From Cristatella mucedo (taxonomy: Eukaryota; Bryozoa; Phylactolaemata; Cristatellidae), in the NCBI GenBank assembly GCA_009760855.2, contig WPIO01000163.1:472001-536000 (forward strand): a stretch of 64,000 nucleotides of DNA. The letters are read 5' to 3'. Made by a program: the position numbers and the translations under genes. How positions within the stretch are numbered: the first letter of the stretch is position 1; each line of letters opens with the position of its first letter. Positions 22,476 through 33,709 of this stretch are shown piece by piece. The notes under the pieces are model-generated. The model saw nothing but the letters and a program-made list of their open reading frames with translations, ran no database searches and had not been told where the DNA came from.

Positions 22476-22744
22476 GCAGCATTCGCTCGCGTCAACGCGA
22501 GTTTCACTTGATGTGCTTATACGGCACCAGTTAGCCAGTCAGACGTACGTCGGTTTACACACAGTCAATCCAAAGCCCAATCAAAGTGCCTCCTTGAACT
22601 CTTTGCGGTATTTGTTGGGACGCAACGCAGTGGGAATATTATTTTCCATTATCAAACGAAGGCGCGAATTTCCGCGTCATCGTATCAGAATCGGCGTTTG
22701 ACGGAGCATCGAATAATAAAGATGCATACAAATGGAGCTCTGCG

Positions 22745-22880
22745 AAATTCTTCGCGTGCGCCACGCATAGCGTGTGCCACTACGCATCGCGTGTGCTACC
22801 CACCACGTGAGCTACCCCCATCACGTGCACTACCCATCGCATGCGCTACTCGTCGCGTGCGCTACCCGTCACGTGTGAGC
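22745..22880. repeat. Minisatellite rich in CACGTG E-boxes
   Basis: Imperfect repeats of about 18 bp built on CATCGCGTGTGCTACC. At least three units carry CACGTG, near 22804, 22822 and 22871. It could bind bHLH factors, but the motif may be only a by-product of the repeat. Confidence 0.75.
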
Positions 22881-23079
22881 GTGAATCATGTTCTGGCGAG
22901 GATAAAACGGCGTTAAACTTTGCATGAGAGCGAACAAAGTTCGAGCGCCGCGACCATAGATTCAGCGATCGAGCCACCATTTGCCTGGCATCTTTTTTGA
23001 AATACCGCAAGCTTGTCTGCGGCACGCCACGCTGCGCCCACACGACTCCTCGACTTTCTAGACGCTTCGCTGATATTCC

Positions 23080-23417
23080 ATTTTGTCTTGGCTATCGAAA
23101 GAGACTCTAGTCCGCTGCAGCAGGTGATGAAAATGGCTGCAAGGTGAGCTTAAAAATCCCAGAGATTTTACCAGGTGTCTCCTTAGCTGAAAGACCATGA
23201 ATGGCTGCCGATCGATAAACGGATACAGCGTTAAGTTCTTACGCTGACCCAAAATGCCTGCCACGGCTTGGCTCCTTCGTACCTAGCTGAACAGCTGCAC
23301 CGGTTTCAGTCTCCTCGTGACTTTTCAGGTCACGTGTGGACAATGAATTAGCTTTTTAATTCCATCGCTTAAGGACCGTCGCCAACGGAAGCTTTTGCTC
23401 TGCTGTTCCTAGACTGT
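23080..23417 (+). mobile_element. LINE-A fragment
   Basis: Plus-strand C-terminal region of LINE-A (AAGTTCTTACGCTGACCC, CACGGCTTGGCTCCTTCGTA, TTCCTAGACTGT), diverged and frame-shifted. It stops exactly where the inverted LINE-A pair begins. Confidence 0.8.
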
Positions 23418-23418
23418 T

Positions 23419-23985
23419 ATGTAATGTGTAATGTATCTCCGTCTGTAACTCCACAAAGACCATGTGAGCGTTACGAAGGAGAGTTTTGTATAGCGCACTC
23501 ACAGCCTAAGCGGCTTTCGGTGAGCATTCGGTGGCCAACAGACTTCGTCTCACGCAACAAAGAGAAAGTGGGAAGCATAGCAGAGTCAGGAGAGCCGTTG
23601 AGGTAGTGAGTAGCATGGAAGTAGCCGTTCAGGACCGCTGAAAAAGATGTGCCATAGTCGGCAGTTGGAGATTAGTTTTAGTTGTGTAAGAATCGCGGAA
23701 CTCTTTTTCACAATTCTTACGCAAAAACGTCTACTCTCCTGCTGCCAACTATGGCACATCTCTCCAGCCGCCCTGAGCTGCTACTTCCATGCTACTCACT
23801 ACCTCAACTGCTCTTCTGACAGCTGTGCTTCTCACTTTCTCTTTTTTAGCTTGAGATGAAGTACGTACGTGGGCTACCGAATGCCTACCGAAAGCCACTT
23901 AGGCTTAGAGTGTGCTACGCTAAACTCTACTTCGTAACACCCACGTAGTCTGCGTGGCTTTGTGGAGTCACAGACGGAGATAATT
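23419..23985. mobile_element. Two LINE-A 3' ends joined head to head
   Basis: 23419-23693 is the LINE-A 3' end on the minus strand (terminus TATGTAATGTGTAATGTATC). 23702-23985 is the same 3' region on the plus strand, ending in GAGTCACAGACGGAGATAA. Both 3' ends point outwards and their truncated 5' ends meet near 23697, giving a roughly 270-bp-arm palindrome. A similar arrangement occurs at 37478-38987. Confidence 0.85.
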
Positions 23986-24222
23986 GCTTCACATAGCATT
24001 ACAATATTTGCATTTCATGCCAGGAGTAGGCGCCCTTTCGCCTACCGCTGGCCAAGGAGGAGCGCTATGTGGGGAGAGCTCTTTAAATAGTGAAGCGAGC
24101 CGCGATCTGCCCGCCACAGACGCCCGCGAGCGACTGAAACGGCGCAGAAGGCGCGAGCGGTCTCGAGAGTGCGCCTGACAGCCGGAGGTGGCGGCAGCGA
24201 GCGAGCGCGCGTGCACACTAAC

Positions 24223-24529
24223 CAACTCGTCTCTCTTGCACTCGGCCTCCGAGCGGCGGAAGCTGCTGTTTCGGTCGTACCACGAGTTCCTATTGCTGGA
24301 GTAGTCGGCCGACCAGCGGTCGGCCGTCAGCGGCCCGTACTCGGTGAAGCGCGGCCGCTCCCTGAAGGCCACGTACTGAAAGTCGCCTCGGCCGCCGCCC
24401 ATCTCGATGGACGGCGCCCTGGTGGCAGTCACCTCGGCCGCTTCCACCGCAGCAGCCGCCGAATGCTGAGCTCTGTCGGGCGCGGCTAGCAGCTGAACGC
24501 TCACTGGATTCGGCGGAGCCGTTTTTGAC
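24223..24529 (-). CDS. Receptor set B, exon B2: cytoplasmic segment
   Basis: A minus-strand exon of 307 bp. The acceptor is GATCCCGTTCGCAG and the donor TTG/GTTAGT. It starts with one base that completes the split codon from exon B1 (AG+G, Arg) and ends in phase 0. The sequence begins SKTAPPNPVSVQLLAAPDRA and continues through an Ala-rich linker. It then has a non-repetitive part (GDFQYVAFRERPRFTEYGPL, TADRWSADYSSNRNSWYDRN) rich in aromatic residues, with five Tyr in good kinase-site contexts, and ends AECKRDEL. This balanced composition is unlike chance frames nearby. The alternative acceptor CCCGACAG (phase 2 as well) would shorten it. KDEL-like RDEL is internal here and not a retention signal. 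The family is not recognised. Confidence 0.6.
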
Positions 24530-24599
24530 CTGCGAACGGGATCCGGAATCGCTAGAGCTATGCGGATACCGGCGGCTGAGCTCATGGCAACCCTGGAGA

Positions 24600-25387
24600 A
24601 GCTGTCGCGATTAGATCTCGGCGCGTCTCAGATCGCCGCGTCAACTTCAGCGGGTCTCCGAGCCTCTGTGGCGCCAGTGGCGCCAGAGGGCGTCAGCGGC
24701 GCTTGCTTTGTGACGAACGAGTGACGCCGCGGGACGGGCGGCTCGCTCGCGCGATGCTAGCGGCTCTGCGTGAGAGGAATGCACCCCACTGATGCAAGCC
24801 GGCCATAGCCGCAGCCGTAGGGGGAAAAGACTCGCTGACGCCGAGGTGCGGCGTCTCGTAGTGCTCGGCCGAGTCGCACAGCGCTCGCGGGCAAGCGACA
24901 ATCTATCGGTCGCCGCCATTTACATCTCCAGATTTGTCACTTTAGTGCACCGTTGCCATTGACGTCTCCGTCGAACGAACGAGTGAGCGAGCGAGCGACG
25001 TCGCTTGCTTGCTGTGTTTTGGTCTGTGCAGACAGGTCTGTGCAGACAGCGCCAGTTCGCCGGGGTTCTGCTCTCGCTCGAATCGCCACGTTTCGGCCGT
25101 AAAATGCCTTTGCTCTTTCTCCCGTCCTTGACCATCAGTTTCTTAGCCTCTGCACCTCGGTGACACGTGAACCCAAAATGGCGTGTGAAAACCTACCCGC
25201 TCCATGCAGCGTTTGCTCGTGCTTTTCTCGTAGATCGTCCTCCGTGGTTGTTCCCCGCGCGCACTGACTGTGCGCGCCAGGTGGCTCCGGCGGTCAGCAG
25301 ACCTGCTTCCTTTCCAGCATATATACACAGTGACTTGAGAGGGATCTGGCAATAGTCAATTTGCATTTCCAGCGCTTTGCTATTTCG
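24600..25387. other. GC-rich intron with small open frames
   Basis: No exon assigned. Plus strand 25178-25267 has a 29-codon frame (MACENLPAPCSVCSCFSRRS...) in a good start context (CAAAATGG); it has no domain. YY1-like CGCCATTT sits near 24914. Tandem CAGACAG occurs near 25030. Confidence 0.35.
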
Positions 25388-25535
25388 TAATGCAATGTAT
25401 CTCCGTCTGTAACTCCACAAAGTCATAAAGACCATGTGGGTGTTACGCAGGAGAGTTTTGTATAGCGCACGCACAGCCTAAGTGGCTTTCGTTACGCATT
25501 CGGTGGCCAACAGGCTTCGTCTCACGCAACAAAGA
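25388..25535 (-). mobile_element. LINE-A 3' end
   Basis: About 150 bp of the LINE-A terminus on the minus strand, from TAATGCAATGTATCTCC to CGCAACAAAGAGAAA. Confidence 0.88.
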
Positions 25536-25654
25536 GAAATGTTCATAATTGCTAAGAACCGCAGCGTGTCATTCCATTTGACGGACGTCGTTGTCGACGC
25601 TACTGAGCCGACTACGAACGCTCCTTGCATGCCGTTACGGAACGCCGCCATCAT

Positions 25655-25808
25655 TTTTGCAGTATACTTCAAGGACACGCTATCAAGCATGATATTGCTC
25701 ACCATTCAATTGCATTTCCCTTTGCAGAAAATGTAAAGCGCCTAGAAAGAGATAGAGTTCTCTGAGGGCGCTTTAGCAAGTGCATTATTCTTATTATTAT
25801 TATTATTA
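25655..25808 (+). mobile_element. LINE-B 3' end
   Basis: ATCAAGCATGATATTGCTCACC, TTTGCAGAAAATGTAAAGCGCC, the hairpin, then ATT repeats to 25808. Confidence 0.88.
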
Positions 25809-26337
25809 GTGCCGCAGACCTTGGGCGGTGGGCGGCGGGCGGCGGCACGAGCCTCCTCGCTGAGCAGCGATCGCCACTCCGATCGCCCTCCGACGCTCGC
25901 ACGCTCTGAAGCGCGCTCCCCTCGGGACCAGTCGGCAGTCGGGACGAAGCGTCGGCGGTCGCGCTAGGAGAGACGAAAGAATTGGACACGTGACGCCGAC
26001 TCAACGTAAATGCCGTTGCGAGAGCACTGTTTTTGGTCTCTCCTCTGCCTCGCCCTCGGCTGTACGTACGCATTTATATAGCGACTCGTCGAATGCAAAA
26101 GTACGTCACGTGGCCTGACAAATGCGAATTCAATGACCGAAGCGCTTACCTCGCAAAACTAGCGAGAGCTTGTGCACGCGTGCAGTGCGTCCGTCTTGAA
26201 CTATTTAGTTCAAGACACCATGTGATAGATTAGACACAGTGTGTTATCTGGCACTGGTAGATGCGGACTTTACCTTTAGCGTTTCTTCTCTAGCCACTGC
26301 TCCAAACAAGCATGACATTGACTAATACGCATGCGCA

Positions 26338-26757
26338 ATGAGAGGCGTCTCGCGACGCTTCTCCTTGCGCCCGCTATACGCTCCGGCTACACGTAGTTGC
26401 ATCGCGATTGTCTCATCGACCATCTGCTTCTCGTTCGATCGTCCTCGTGTATGCGTACCAATGAAAGCCGACATAACTACGGAGACAGACGTAACTACGG
26501 AAGGCAGCGTAACTAAGGAGGCTGGTGTACCAAGTCATAGCGATGCCTCAGACGTACCCGCCGAAGGTGCGGTTCGACAAACGCAAATTAGCACGCGACG
26601 CGTCGCGTTTGGTTGGCGCCGCCGTGCGAGCGAGACAGGCGACAGAGAACGGTGGCGCCAACGGAAGGGCGGGCGCGGAGGACGCAAGGGCGGGCACGAC
26701 GCGTTCAGCGAGGCGCGCCGAGGACGCGGCAACGCCCGAGTATTGACGAATTGGTGA
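26338..26757 (+). other. Open frame with an NRF-1-like upstream motif, uncertain
   Basis: A 139-codon plus-strand frame. Its middle part (MKADITTETDVTTEGSVTKE) is acidic and Thr-rich, and the end is Arg/Gly-rich. ACGCATGCGCAA, close to the NRF-1 consensus, directly precedes the ATG. The Thr-rich part comes from an imperfect GTAACTACGGA tandem repeat, which weakens the coding case. It lies in the intron between exons B1 and B2 on the opposite strand. No domain is recognised. Confidence 0.2.
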
Positions 26758-27000
26758 CGGGCTGCGCGGCGCTGGCTGTCAGCGCACTGGAGATGGTCGC
26801 AGCGCTCGCTCAGAGCTGAGCGCAGAAAAAGGCGCAGGAAAGTGAGAGAGATAGCGCTCGAGAAAGAGGCGCTTCGCACCGACTGCGAATTTACCTCCGT
26901 CGGTGGCGGCAGCGGCTCGAGCGCAGAGGTGCGAGCTCACGCGGCGACGAGCTGACGGGCGAGCGCGCGCCTCCTCGGCGGCGGCGGCAGAGGCGCTCAC

Positions 27001-27163
27001 CTGCGATCCGGCGGCCAGCGATGCTCGCAGTGCTTCGAGCAGAGGAACACTATTCCCAGCAGCAGCAGCCACACCACGACCAGCGCGGCCACGATGACGC
27101 AGATGACTGCAACGCCGGAAGAGGAGCCCGCGCCCTTTAGCAGCACGGCAAACTCGCGATCAA
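27001..27163 (-). CDS. Receptor set B, exon B1: transmembrane exon
   Basis: A minus-strand exon of 163 bp. A short extracellular piece (DREFAVLLKGAGSSSG) leads into a strong hydrophobic helix (VAVICVIVAALVVVWLLLLG, then IVFL). This is followed by CSKHCEHRWPPDR, a Cys- and basic-rich juxtamembrane segment typical of a stop-transfer that may be palmitoylated. The donor is GATCGCAG/GTGAGCG, a near-consensus site, ending in phase 2 and joining exon B2 in frame. An in-frame stop just upstream (in CCATGAGTT) forces the acceptor to lie at CCATGAG/TTGATC (phase 1) or CGCGAG/TTTGCC (phase 0). Phase 1 would also accept exon A1 at 56502. Type I single-pass orientation is inferred. Confidence 0.7.
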
Positions 27164-27837
27164 CTCATGGCGGCCGGTCATCGATGAGTGGAAACTGCCG
27201 ACGCGACACCGCGGCCGCATTTCTGTGATCGTCCGCGTGTCGCATTCGGTCGCGCCGGTCCCTCGCGACGCCGATGCCAAATGCGCGCCGGAACGACGGC
27301 GAACGTGCCGAGACTCAAATGCATGCGCTCGCGCGGAGCATCCGAGAGTCGTCCATTCGGGCTTCGAAACGCCTTCCTCGAATCTCGCTGATGCGAGCGC
27401 TCGACGCTCGATCAGGTCGCGCGACGGCGGACCTCGTCCGACGGCAGACGTCAGTGCGAACGGTCGCCTGGTGAGAGCCGCCGCTCTTCCGTTCTTCGCT
27501 CGGAGTGGCGGGCGAGCGGGCGTCTAACGCTACCTACCAGAGTCGCCGGGTCCCCTTGGGCCGTCGCCGCTACCAGAATTGGAGCAACAATCTCGTTAAC
27601 GCCAACGAGAAATCGAAAAATTCTCCACTTTGCCACAAAGAGCCGAAAGAATTCGCGAGGCGAAAGTGAGCCACTTTGCGACATTAACGAAGCGGTGACG
27701 CGAGCAACGTTTACCAGCAGCCTGAACGGAGCTGCGAGGCCGACTATTTGCATCGCCGCCGGAGCTACATGGCTATTCGTGTCATCAGCGCTGCTTGGCT
27801 ATTCGTGTCACCCGCGTTACTGGCCATTTGCCGCCCT
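27164..27837. other. GC-rich intron or intergenic DNA
   Basis: No exon supported. Overlapping plus frames at 27188-27527 are Arg-rich and motif-free. Confidence 0.45.
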
Positions 27838-27972
27838 GGTTTTGCATAGTGGTTAACGTGCACATCCCGATCAAGTTCAAGGGGAACGATGACTGAGGGC
27901 TTCAGCCCGTGGCCTATGTGAAGCGCCTGAATAGAGACAATGTTCTCTGAGGGCGCTAAACACATTATTTTA
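27838..27972 (+). mobile_element. SINE-B copy
   Basis: A degenerate tRNA-like head (GTGGTTAACGTGCACATCCCG) is followed by GTGAAGCGCCTGAATAGAG and GTTCTCTGAGGGCGCTAAA, the LINE-B hairpin. The tail is T-rich. Confidence 0.78.
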
Positions 27973-28109
27973 TGTATATACATTTATATTTATTTATAAG
28001 TATCCCCACTAATTAAAGCGAGAAAGTCCATCCATTATATCGTCATGCGTCATTTTTGTCACGCTGCTAGATGGCGACCAGTACTTCCGGAAGAAACGTA
28101 ATATCCGTG

Positions 28110-28205
28110 TAATTCTCCTTTGTGGCAATTTTAAAGCACCTAGAAAGATATTGAGTTCTCTGAGGGTACTTTATCAAATATCTTATCATGATTATTATTA
28201 TTCTT
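28110..28205 (+). mobile_element. LINE-B 3' end
   Basis: TTTAAAGCACCTAGAAAGA, GTTCTCTGAGGGTACTTTATC and ATT repeats. Confidence 0.85.
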
Positions 28206-28246
28206 GTGACATAGCGAAGCGAGCGAGTCCTCTGTCAGTGAGCTCT

Positions 28247-28453
<207 letters not shown>

Positions 28454-28499
28454 GCCGCCGTCCGCCAGCCGAGCTAAGCACGCTGGTGATTCGTAAGCG

Positions 28500-29283
28500 C
28501 TCGCATATATTCATATATTCATATATTCATACGCAGAGAACGGAGCCGTCATCCCGGACCGGTAACTACGCCGCCACAGCGAAGCGATACTCGACATAGT
28601 CGTGGCAATCATTAAACTTTTAGGATCATTCGTGAGTGATTCGTCAGAATGAAGGAATAGTTCATGATCCGTGGTGAGGGAATGAGTGATGATAGCATGC
28701 GATTAACTACCACTCAAAGGTCAACGATGGAGGTAAGGCAGCGCCAGGCTCGGAAATAGCCCGGCACGAATGAGCAGCAGGGCTTCTGCCGAGGAGGCGT
28801 AGACTGCGAGGTTGAGGATTTGAGAGAGCAGCAAGCTTGCAGCTTGCGGTTTAACATTAATTAAGTAAAAGGACGACAGGCAGCTTCGAAGTCAGACGGG
28901 CAGCCAACGCTCAGAGCTCAGAGCCCGCAATCAGCCGGCGACGCTGACTAAAGATATGGATGCTGACCTATCAGATTTCAACTACACAGGCTCATTCGCG
29001 TTTCGTTGCAGGATTAGGAATGGCGGCCGCCGGAGAGCTGGCCTCGTCTCAAGCAAGCACTCGTCTCAAGCACAAGCGATGATCTGACGGATGGGCGAGG
29101 AGGCAAAGATTCGGACTGTCTGCGCTGGGCGCACTCTCAGCTCCGAGCGCTCGTGACTAGTCACGCTCTGCTAATGCACGCGATGCATTACCTAGGGCAG
29201 GTTAATCGTAGACAACTTGCAGCAGGCAGCTCGACGGTACCGCTAGGTGACGCTACGGGCGCTGGAATAAACTCAGTGGAACA
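28500..29283. other. Unassigned DNA
   Basis: Includes a short TTCATATA triplication near 28508-28530. No gene or known repeat. Confidence 0.45.
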
Positions 29284-29522
29284 GAGAGGAGAGAGAGAGA
29301 GAGAGAGAAAAGGAGAGACAGCGAGACAGAGAGAAACGGAAAAATTTAGAGGAACGTAAAGTAGGATAGTAAGTGACAGAAAGCGTGAGAGTAACAGTGG
29401 GGGCGTGAGAGTAAGAGCGGGGGGGGGAGAGAGACGAATTAACGGGAAAGCGAAGATGAGCGTGAGAGGGAGAGGGAGAGCAGGAGAGAGAGAGAGAAGC
29501 GTGAGAGGGAGAGGGAGAGCAG

Positions 29523-29554
<32 letters not shown>

Positions 29555-29580
29555 TAAAAGTGAAATACAGAGCTGTGGGG
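29284..29580. repeat. GA-rich low-complexity tract
   Basis: GA repeats mixed with a duplicated unit GCGTGAGAGGGAGAGGGAGA (near 29460 and 29500). Confidence 0.92.
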
Positions 29581-29639
29581 AAAGAGTAGGGAGGACAGAT
29601 GCTGTAGCGGTGCCGCCAGCAAACGAGGCTCAAAGAGGC

Positions 29640-29790
29640 TAATAGAAAGCATTCGCTCATCATGACCCAGGTCATGGGTTCAAGTCCTGTAGCGGGCAAT
29701 CCCTTACGGCCATCTAAAATCGGTAGTGACAGCCCATTGAAGCTGCCGCCATTTAAATGAGGCTGTTAAATCAGCTAATTTTACTAAAAT
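29640..29790 (+). mobile_element. SINE-A copy
   Basis: The B-box-like GGGTTCAAGTCCTG is followed by the body (GCGGGCAATCCCTTA) and tail (TTTAAATGAGGCTGTTAAAT, CAGCTAATTTTAC). The head is degraded. Confidence 0.82.
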
Positions 29791-29794
29791 GGAA

Positions 29795-30212
<418 letters not shown>

Positions 30213-30355
30213 GAGGGCCGAGCTGGTTTGATCCAGCGTTTAAGGTGCTCAACCCGACCGTGGTCTGGCTGAGATCTTGGGCTCGAGCCCCGAGGCATAT
30301 GTGAAGCGCCTGAAAACAGATCGAGTTCTCTTGGGGCGCTAAATAAACAAAGTTT
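30213..30355 (+). mobile_element. SINE-B copy, best example
   Basis: The head is GCCGAGCTGGTTTGATCCAG with a B-box region GGGCTCGAGCCCCGAG. The tail GTGAAGCGCCTGAAAACAG and GTTCTCTTGGGGCGCTAAAT reproduces the LINE-B hairpin. A GA array abuts the 5' end, as in the copy at 8346-8493. Confidence 0.9.
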
Positions 30356-30559
30356 AATCATAGGGAGATAGAGAAACTGAAAGAGGGAATGGGGGAGATA
30401 TTTCACTAATGGACGAGAGACCGAGAGCAGTGAAATTGAGAGAATGTGCTTAGGAGACGGCCATTCGCCGAGCGCTAAGAATCGGCACGCGACCGCTAAC
30501 GCAGGGCTCAAGTGCAGGCGCTAGTGCATTCGACTAAGCCGCCTCTGCTTAGGGATTCC

Positions 30560-32170
30560 GCTGCGACCACCCGCGGCACGGCCGAGAAGATCCGCCTTAG
30601 ACGCCAGTGGAAGCCGGCACCGCAGGACACGACGGGCAGGCGGTTTCGATCGCCGCGAGGGTGCGGCTCGCGTTAATCTGACGCTACGCCGCGCTGCACC
30701 GCGAGCTAAGCCGGCGGCGAGCCGATGCGCCCCGCCCGACTACCGCCGCCGCCGCCGTTAAGACGCCACACATCAAGCCGGTAAGGTTAGGAGAAAGACG
30801 CACGCCGATACCGGAAGTGTCGCGGCCTTACCGAAAGCCAGCAGAGGTCCCGTGGACAGATCCATCGAGTGGGCAGATGGCGGCGCCGGGCCGGCGCCGC
30901 GGCTTCCGCGTCCGGCTAGTCCTTGCGCCGCGGCTGCCGCCGCCACGGGAGCCGTACGTCGCGCAGCGATCGCTTCGTCGGCTCTAGCGGCGAGTCGCAG
31001 CGAGCCGCCCGCCGCGACTCGCCACAGCCGCCCGCCGCCGACTCGCCACCGCAGCCGCCGTCAAAAGACTCGACGAACGCGTAGCTGGCACACAATAGGC
31101 GGCCGCGTCTCGGACGCCGCTGCGCTGCCGACTGCGTCTCGCGAGGGGCGCGCAGCGGCAGCCCGAGCACGTTTGATTAGCCGCGAGCTATGCCGCGGCC
31201 CCGGGCAGCCGTTACCGCCGCCGCCGCCTCCTCCTCCGCCGCCGCAGGCCGCCACGCTCCGCTGCGTCTGCGAGAGAACGTGAGCTGCGGCTGGCAGACA
31301 GCCACAGGCCGCGCGGGGGCGGGCCGAAGAGGCGCGCGCTGCCGGCTCTGCTGAGCTCCAGATCTCCGCCTCCGTCGGAGCGGCGCTGCGATAAGGCCGA
31401 ACTCGGCACGCCGCGGCGCGCCGCCGCGCAGCTCTTATCGACGCGCGGCGGAGGCGCCGAGCGCCCGCGGGCGTAGTCCCGAGCGGCAGTCTCGCAGCGG
31501 CGAGCGCCGATGGCGGCCGTCGATCGCGCGGTATCGCGCCTCTGCCTCCGTCCTCGACGACGCGCGACAACCGAGTGGCCGAGCGGCGGCGGCGGCGGTT
31601 GCCACGCTTCGCTGAGGCGACGGTGCCCTGCGGTTTCCACGAGCAGCGGAGTGAAGCAGGTGCCGTCGACGCCGTCTGCAGCGCCGCCGCCGCCGCCGCC
31701 GCTCGATCGAGCGTCCCGAGCGTCCGAGCGGCGCCGCCTCGCGCCGCGAGAAGGCTCGCGGCGCGAGGCGGCGCCGCTCGGACGATCGCCGGCTGACGAG
31801 AGTCGCACTGCGAAACGCCTCTGCTGCGCCTGCTCGGCGCTACACGAAGCCACACTCCGCACTGCCGAAGAGCGAGGGCGCGCTGTCGTTCGCGGCGCGC
31901 GCGCAACGCGTCGAGCCGCTCTGCTCGAAGCAGAGTCTGTCGTCGCATCCGAATCCGAATATTAATGGTGCGCAGAGCTATGAAGTACGCATAATTTCGC
32001 CGCAGCGCGAGTGCTTCCGCGAGCGAGCGAGTGCGAGCCGGGGCCGGCGGCGGCGGCGGCGGAGGGCTAAGACCGCGCGCCGAGCGTGCACCACCCGCTC
32101 GAGACGTGCGTCCAGTTGGCGCTTCGGCGCGTTCCCCTCGTTCCAGCCGGCAGACAGAGTAACGGCCGAG
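30560..32170. other. CpG island
   Basis: About 1.6 kb of very CpG-rich DNA with GCC/GGC runs. It carries an ETS-like CCGGAAGTG near 30814 and the 30-bp inverted repeat described separately. Long frames on both strands (up to 295 codons) overlap completely and lack motifs. Most likely a regulatory CpG island or first-exon region of an unidentified transcript. Confidence 0.5.
31721..31784. repeat. Perfect 30-bp inverted repeat with 4-base loop
   Basis: Arms 31721-31750 and 31755-31784 are exact reverse complements. The loop is AAGG at 31751-31754. The arms are nearly all G and C, so the RNA or single-stranded DNA would form an extremely stable hairpin. Confidence 0.97.
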
Positions 32171-32371
32171 CTAGGAACACTCGTTAACTGCGCTACGTTT
32201 GGATTTTATAGTTTGGTCGCATTGCACGGGACAGACTTTTTACAGGTTATTGCAATGAATGTATATATGTATATATAGTGTCACTTTTATTGTGCTTTGT
32301 TAACCATTGCGAGAGCCTAACGCAGCCATTAGAGTCGCTGGGCCGATCATCGCGTTCGCATTGGCGGGAAA

Positions 32372-32467
32372 ATGGCCGACAAACGCTTGAGCACCGAAAG
32401 TGTGCTGCATGCGGTTGTTGACTCGTGGAGGCTTGTCGGTTCGACGAAGAATTCGCCCGTAGATTAA
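32372..32467 (+). CDS. Possible 31-residue small open frame
   Basis: The start context GGGAAAATGG is excellent. The frame starts MADKRLSTESVLHAVVDSWR, has normal composition and ends at TAA 32465-32467. It has no known domain. A related start lies 155 bp downstream (32527). It could be a small protein, an upstream frame or part of a decayed repeat. Confidence 0.25.
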   Translation: MADKRLSTESVLHAVVDSWRLVGSTKNSPVD

Positions 32468-32526
32468 TGTAAAGCCCCACGAAACTGAATAGCAACTGAT
32501 AATAAGTGCTGGGTGCACGCTGAAAG

Positions 32527-32679
32527 ATGGTCGACAAAAACTTGAGACCTGCTTGGAAATGCGCGTACCGGGCGCGGCGTTTTAATCGGCTCGCTGTTTG
32601 TTATAAGGCTATGCGAACCCTTAGCCAGTATCGAACTGGCGTTTGTGAGGGCTTGGCTCGGGTGAGGCAGCTGGCATAA
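32527..32679 (+). CDS. Possible 50-residue small open frame
   Basis: The first 30 bp resemble the start of the frame at 32372 (ATGGTCGACAAAAACTTGAG against ATGGCCGACAAACGCTTGAG). The frame starts MVDKNLRPAWKCAYRARRFN, is basic and ends at 32679. No domain is recognised. The pair looks like a local duplication. Confidence 0.25.
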   Translation: MVDKNLRPAWKCAYRARRFNRLAVCYKAMRTLSQYRTGVCEGLARVRQLA

Positions 32680-32847
32680 AACGCTAGACATTTCAATCGC
32701 GCCGCCAAGTACGTCAGCGTTGCAGAGCATAGCATGCATGCCAGCTTAGCGCACGCGCACGTCGAAGGACGACTCGATCTCTTCAATCCTGATGCTGACG
32801 CACGAAGCCCGCCGGATGCGGCTGCTGCTGCTGGTGCGCTCGCCAGT

Positions 32848-33025
32848 ACCCGGATCTTAGCTCAGCGGTAAGGTGCACATCACAATCCAGGTCGTGAGTT
32901 CGCCCAGCCCTGCAGCGAGCGATCCTTTATTGTCCACTGCACGCACTGGTGATGGCGGCTAAGGACATCTGCCGCTACACAAATGAGGCGTTTGAATCGG
33001 CTAATCTTTATCTTCTGTGTCAGCT
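32848..33025 (+). mobile_element. SINE-A copy
   Basis: A tRNA-like head (TCTTAGCTCAGCGGTAAGGT, a good A box) with a damaged B box (GTGAGTTCGCCC). The body GCGAGCGATCCTTTATTG and the tail ACAAATGAGGCGTTTGAATC follow. Confidence 0.85.
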
Positions 33026-33119
33026 TATTTATTAACAAACCTGTAATCTGTTGATGGGGCACAGCGAGTACATCAGGCGCAGTAGAACCTTGCCACGTGT
33101 TTCAGCTCAGTGTGCTCTC

Positions 33120-33183
33120 CTTTTCTCTCTCTCTCGCTCTCTCTCTCGCTCTTGCTCTCCCTCTCCCTCTCTCTCTCTCTCTT
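33120..33183. repeat. CT-rich microsatellite
   Basis: CT repeats with GCTCT interruptions, ending in TATATATAG. Confidence 0.95.
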
Positions 33184-33366
33184 TATATATAGTTTTTGGT
33201 TTAGTTTGCATTTTTATCCTTGCATGATCAATTTCAAACAGCTTACTTGGGGTCCGACTTGATGGCGGCAGCGATAGTCTTGAAGTGTACTTATGCAAAC
33301 GTGTCAGTGATGTATACAATCCATGCCACAGCAGCGCTGCTTTCAATCAATTTGCCTTTACCGTCT

Positions 33367-33367
33367 G

Positions 33368-33444
<77 letters not shown>

Positions 33445-33487
33445 ATCTCTCTCCACGCTCTCTCTCTCTCTTTCCCTCTTCTTCTTG

Positions 33488-33522
<35 letters not shown>

Positions 33523-33537
33523 CTTCTCTCTGTCTCT

Positions 33538-33608
<71 letters not shown>

Positions 33609-33649
33609 CTCTCTTCTCGTCCTCTCCCCTCATCTCCCTCTCCTCTCTC

Positions 33650-33709
<60 letters not shown>

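Noticed and set aside
24223-24235. RDEL as an endoplasmic reticulum retention signal
   Set aside because: It is not at the C-terminus: the frame is predicted to splice on to exon B3, and the segment lies on the cytoplasmic side.
20595-24529. Assignment of the set B tail to DSCAM because of a Tyr-x-Glu-Leu motif and aromatic-rich segments
   Set aside because: Similarity is limited to a few residues and could be chance; without an alignment or ectodomain the family name is not justified.
31061-31948. 295-codon minus-strand frame in the CpG island
   Set aside because: Composition follows GCC/CGC triplets, a 216-codon frame overlaps it on the same strand, and it contains the 30-bp inverted repeat. 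No domain.
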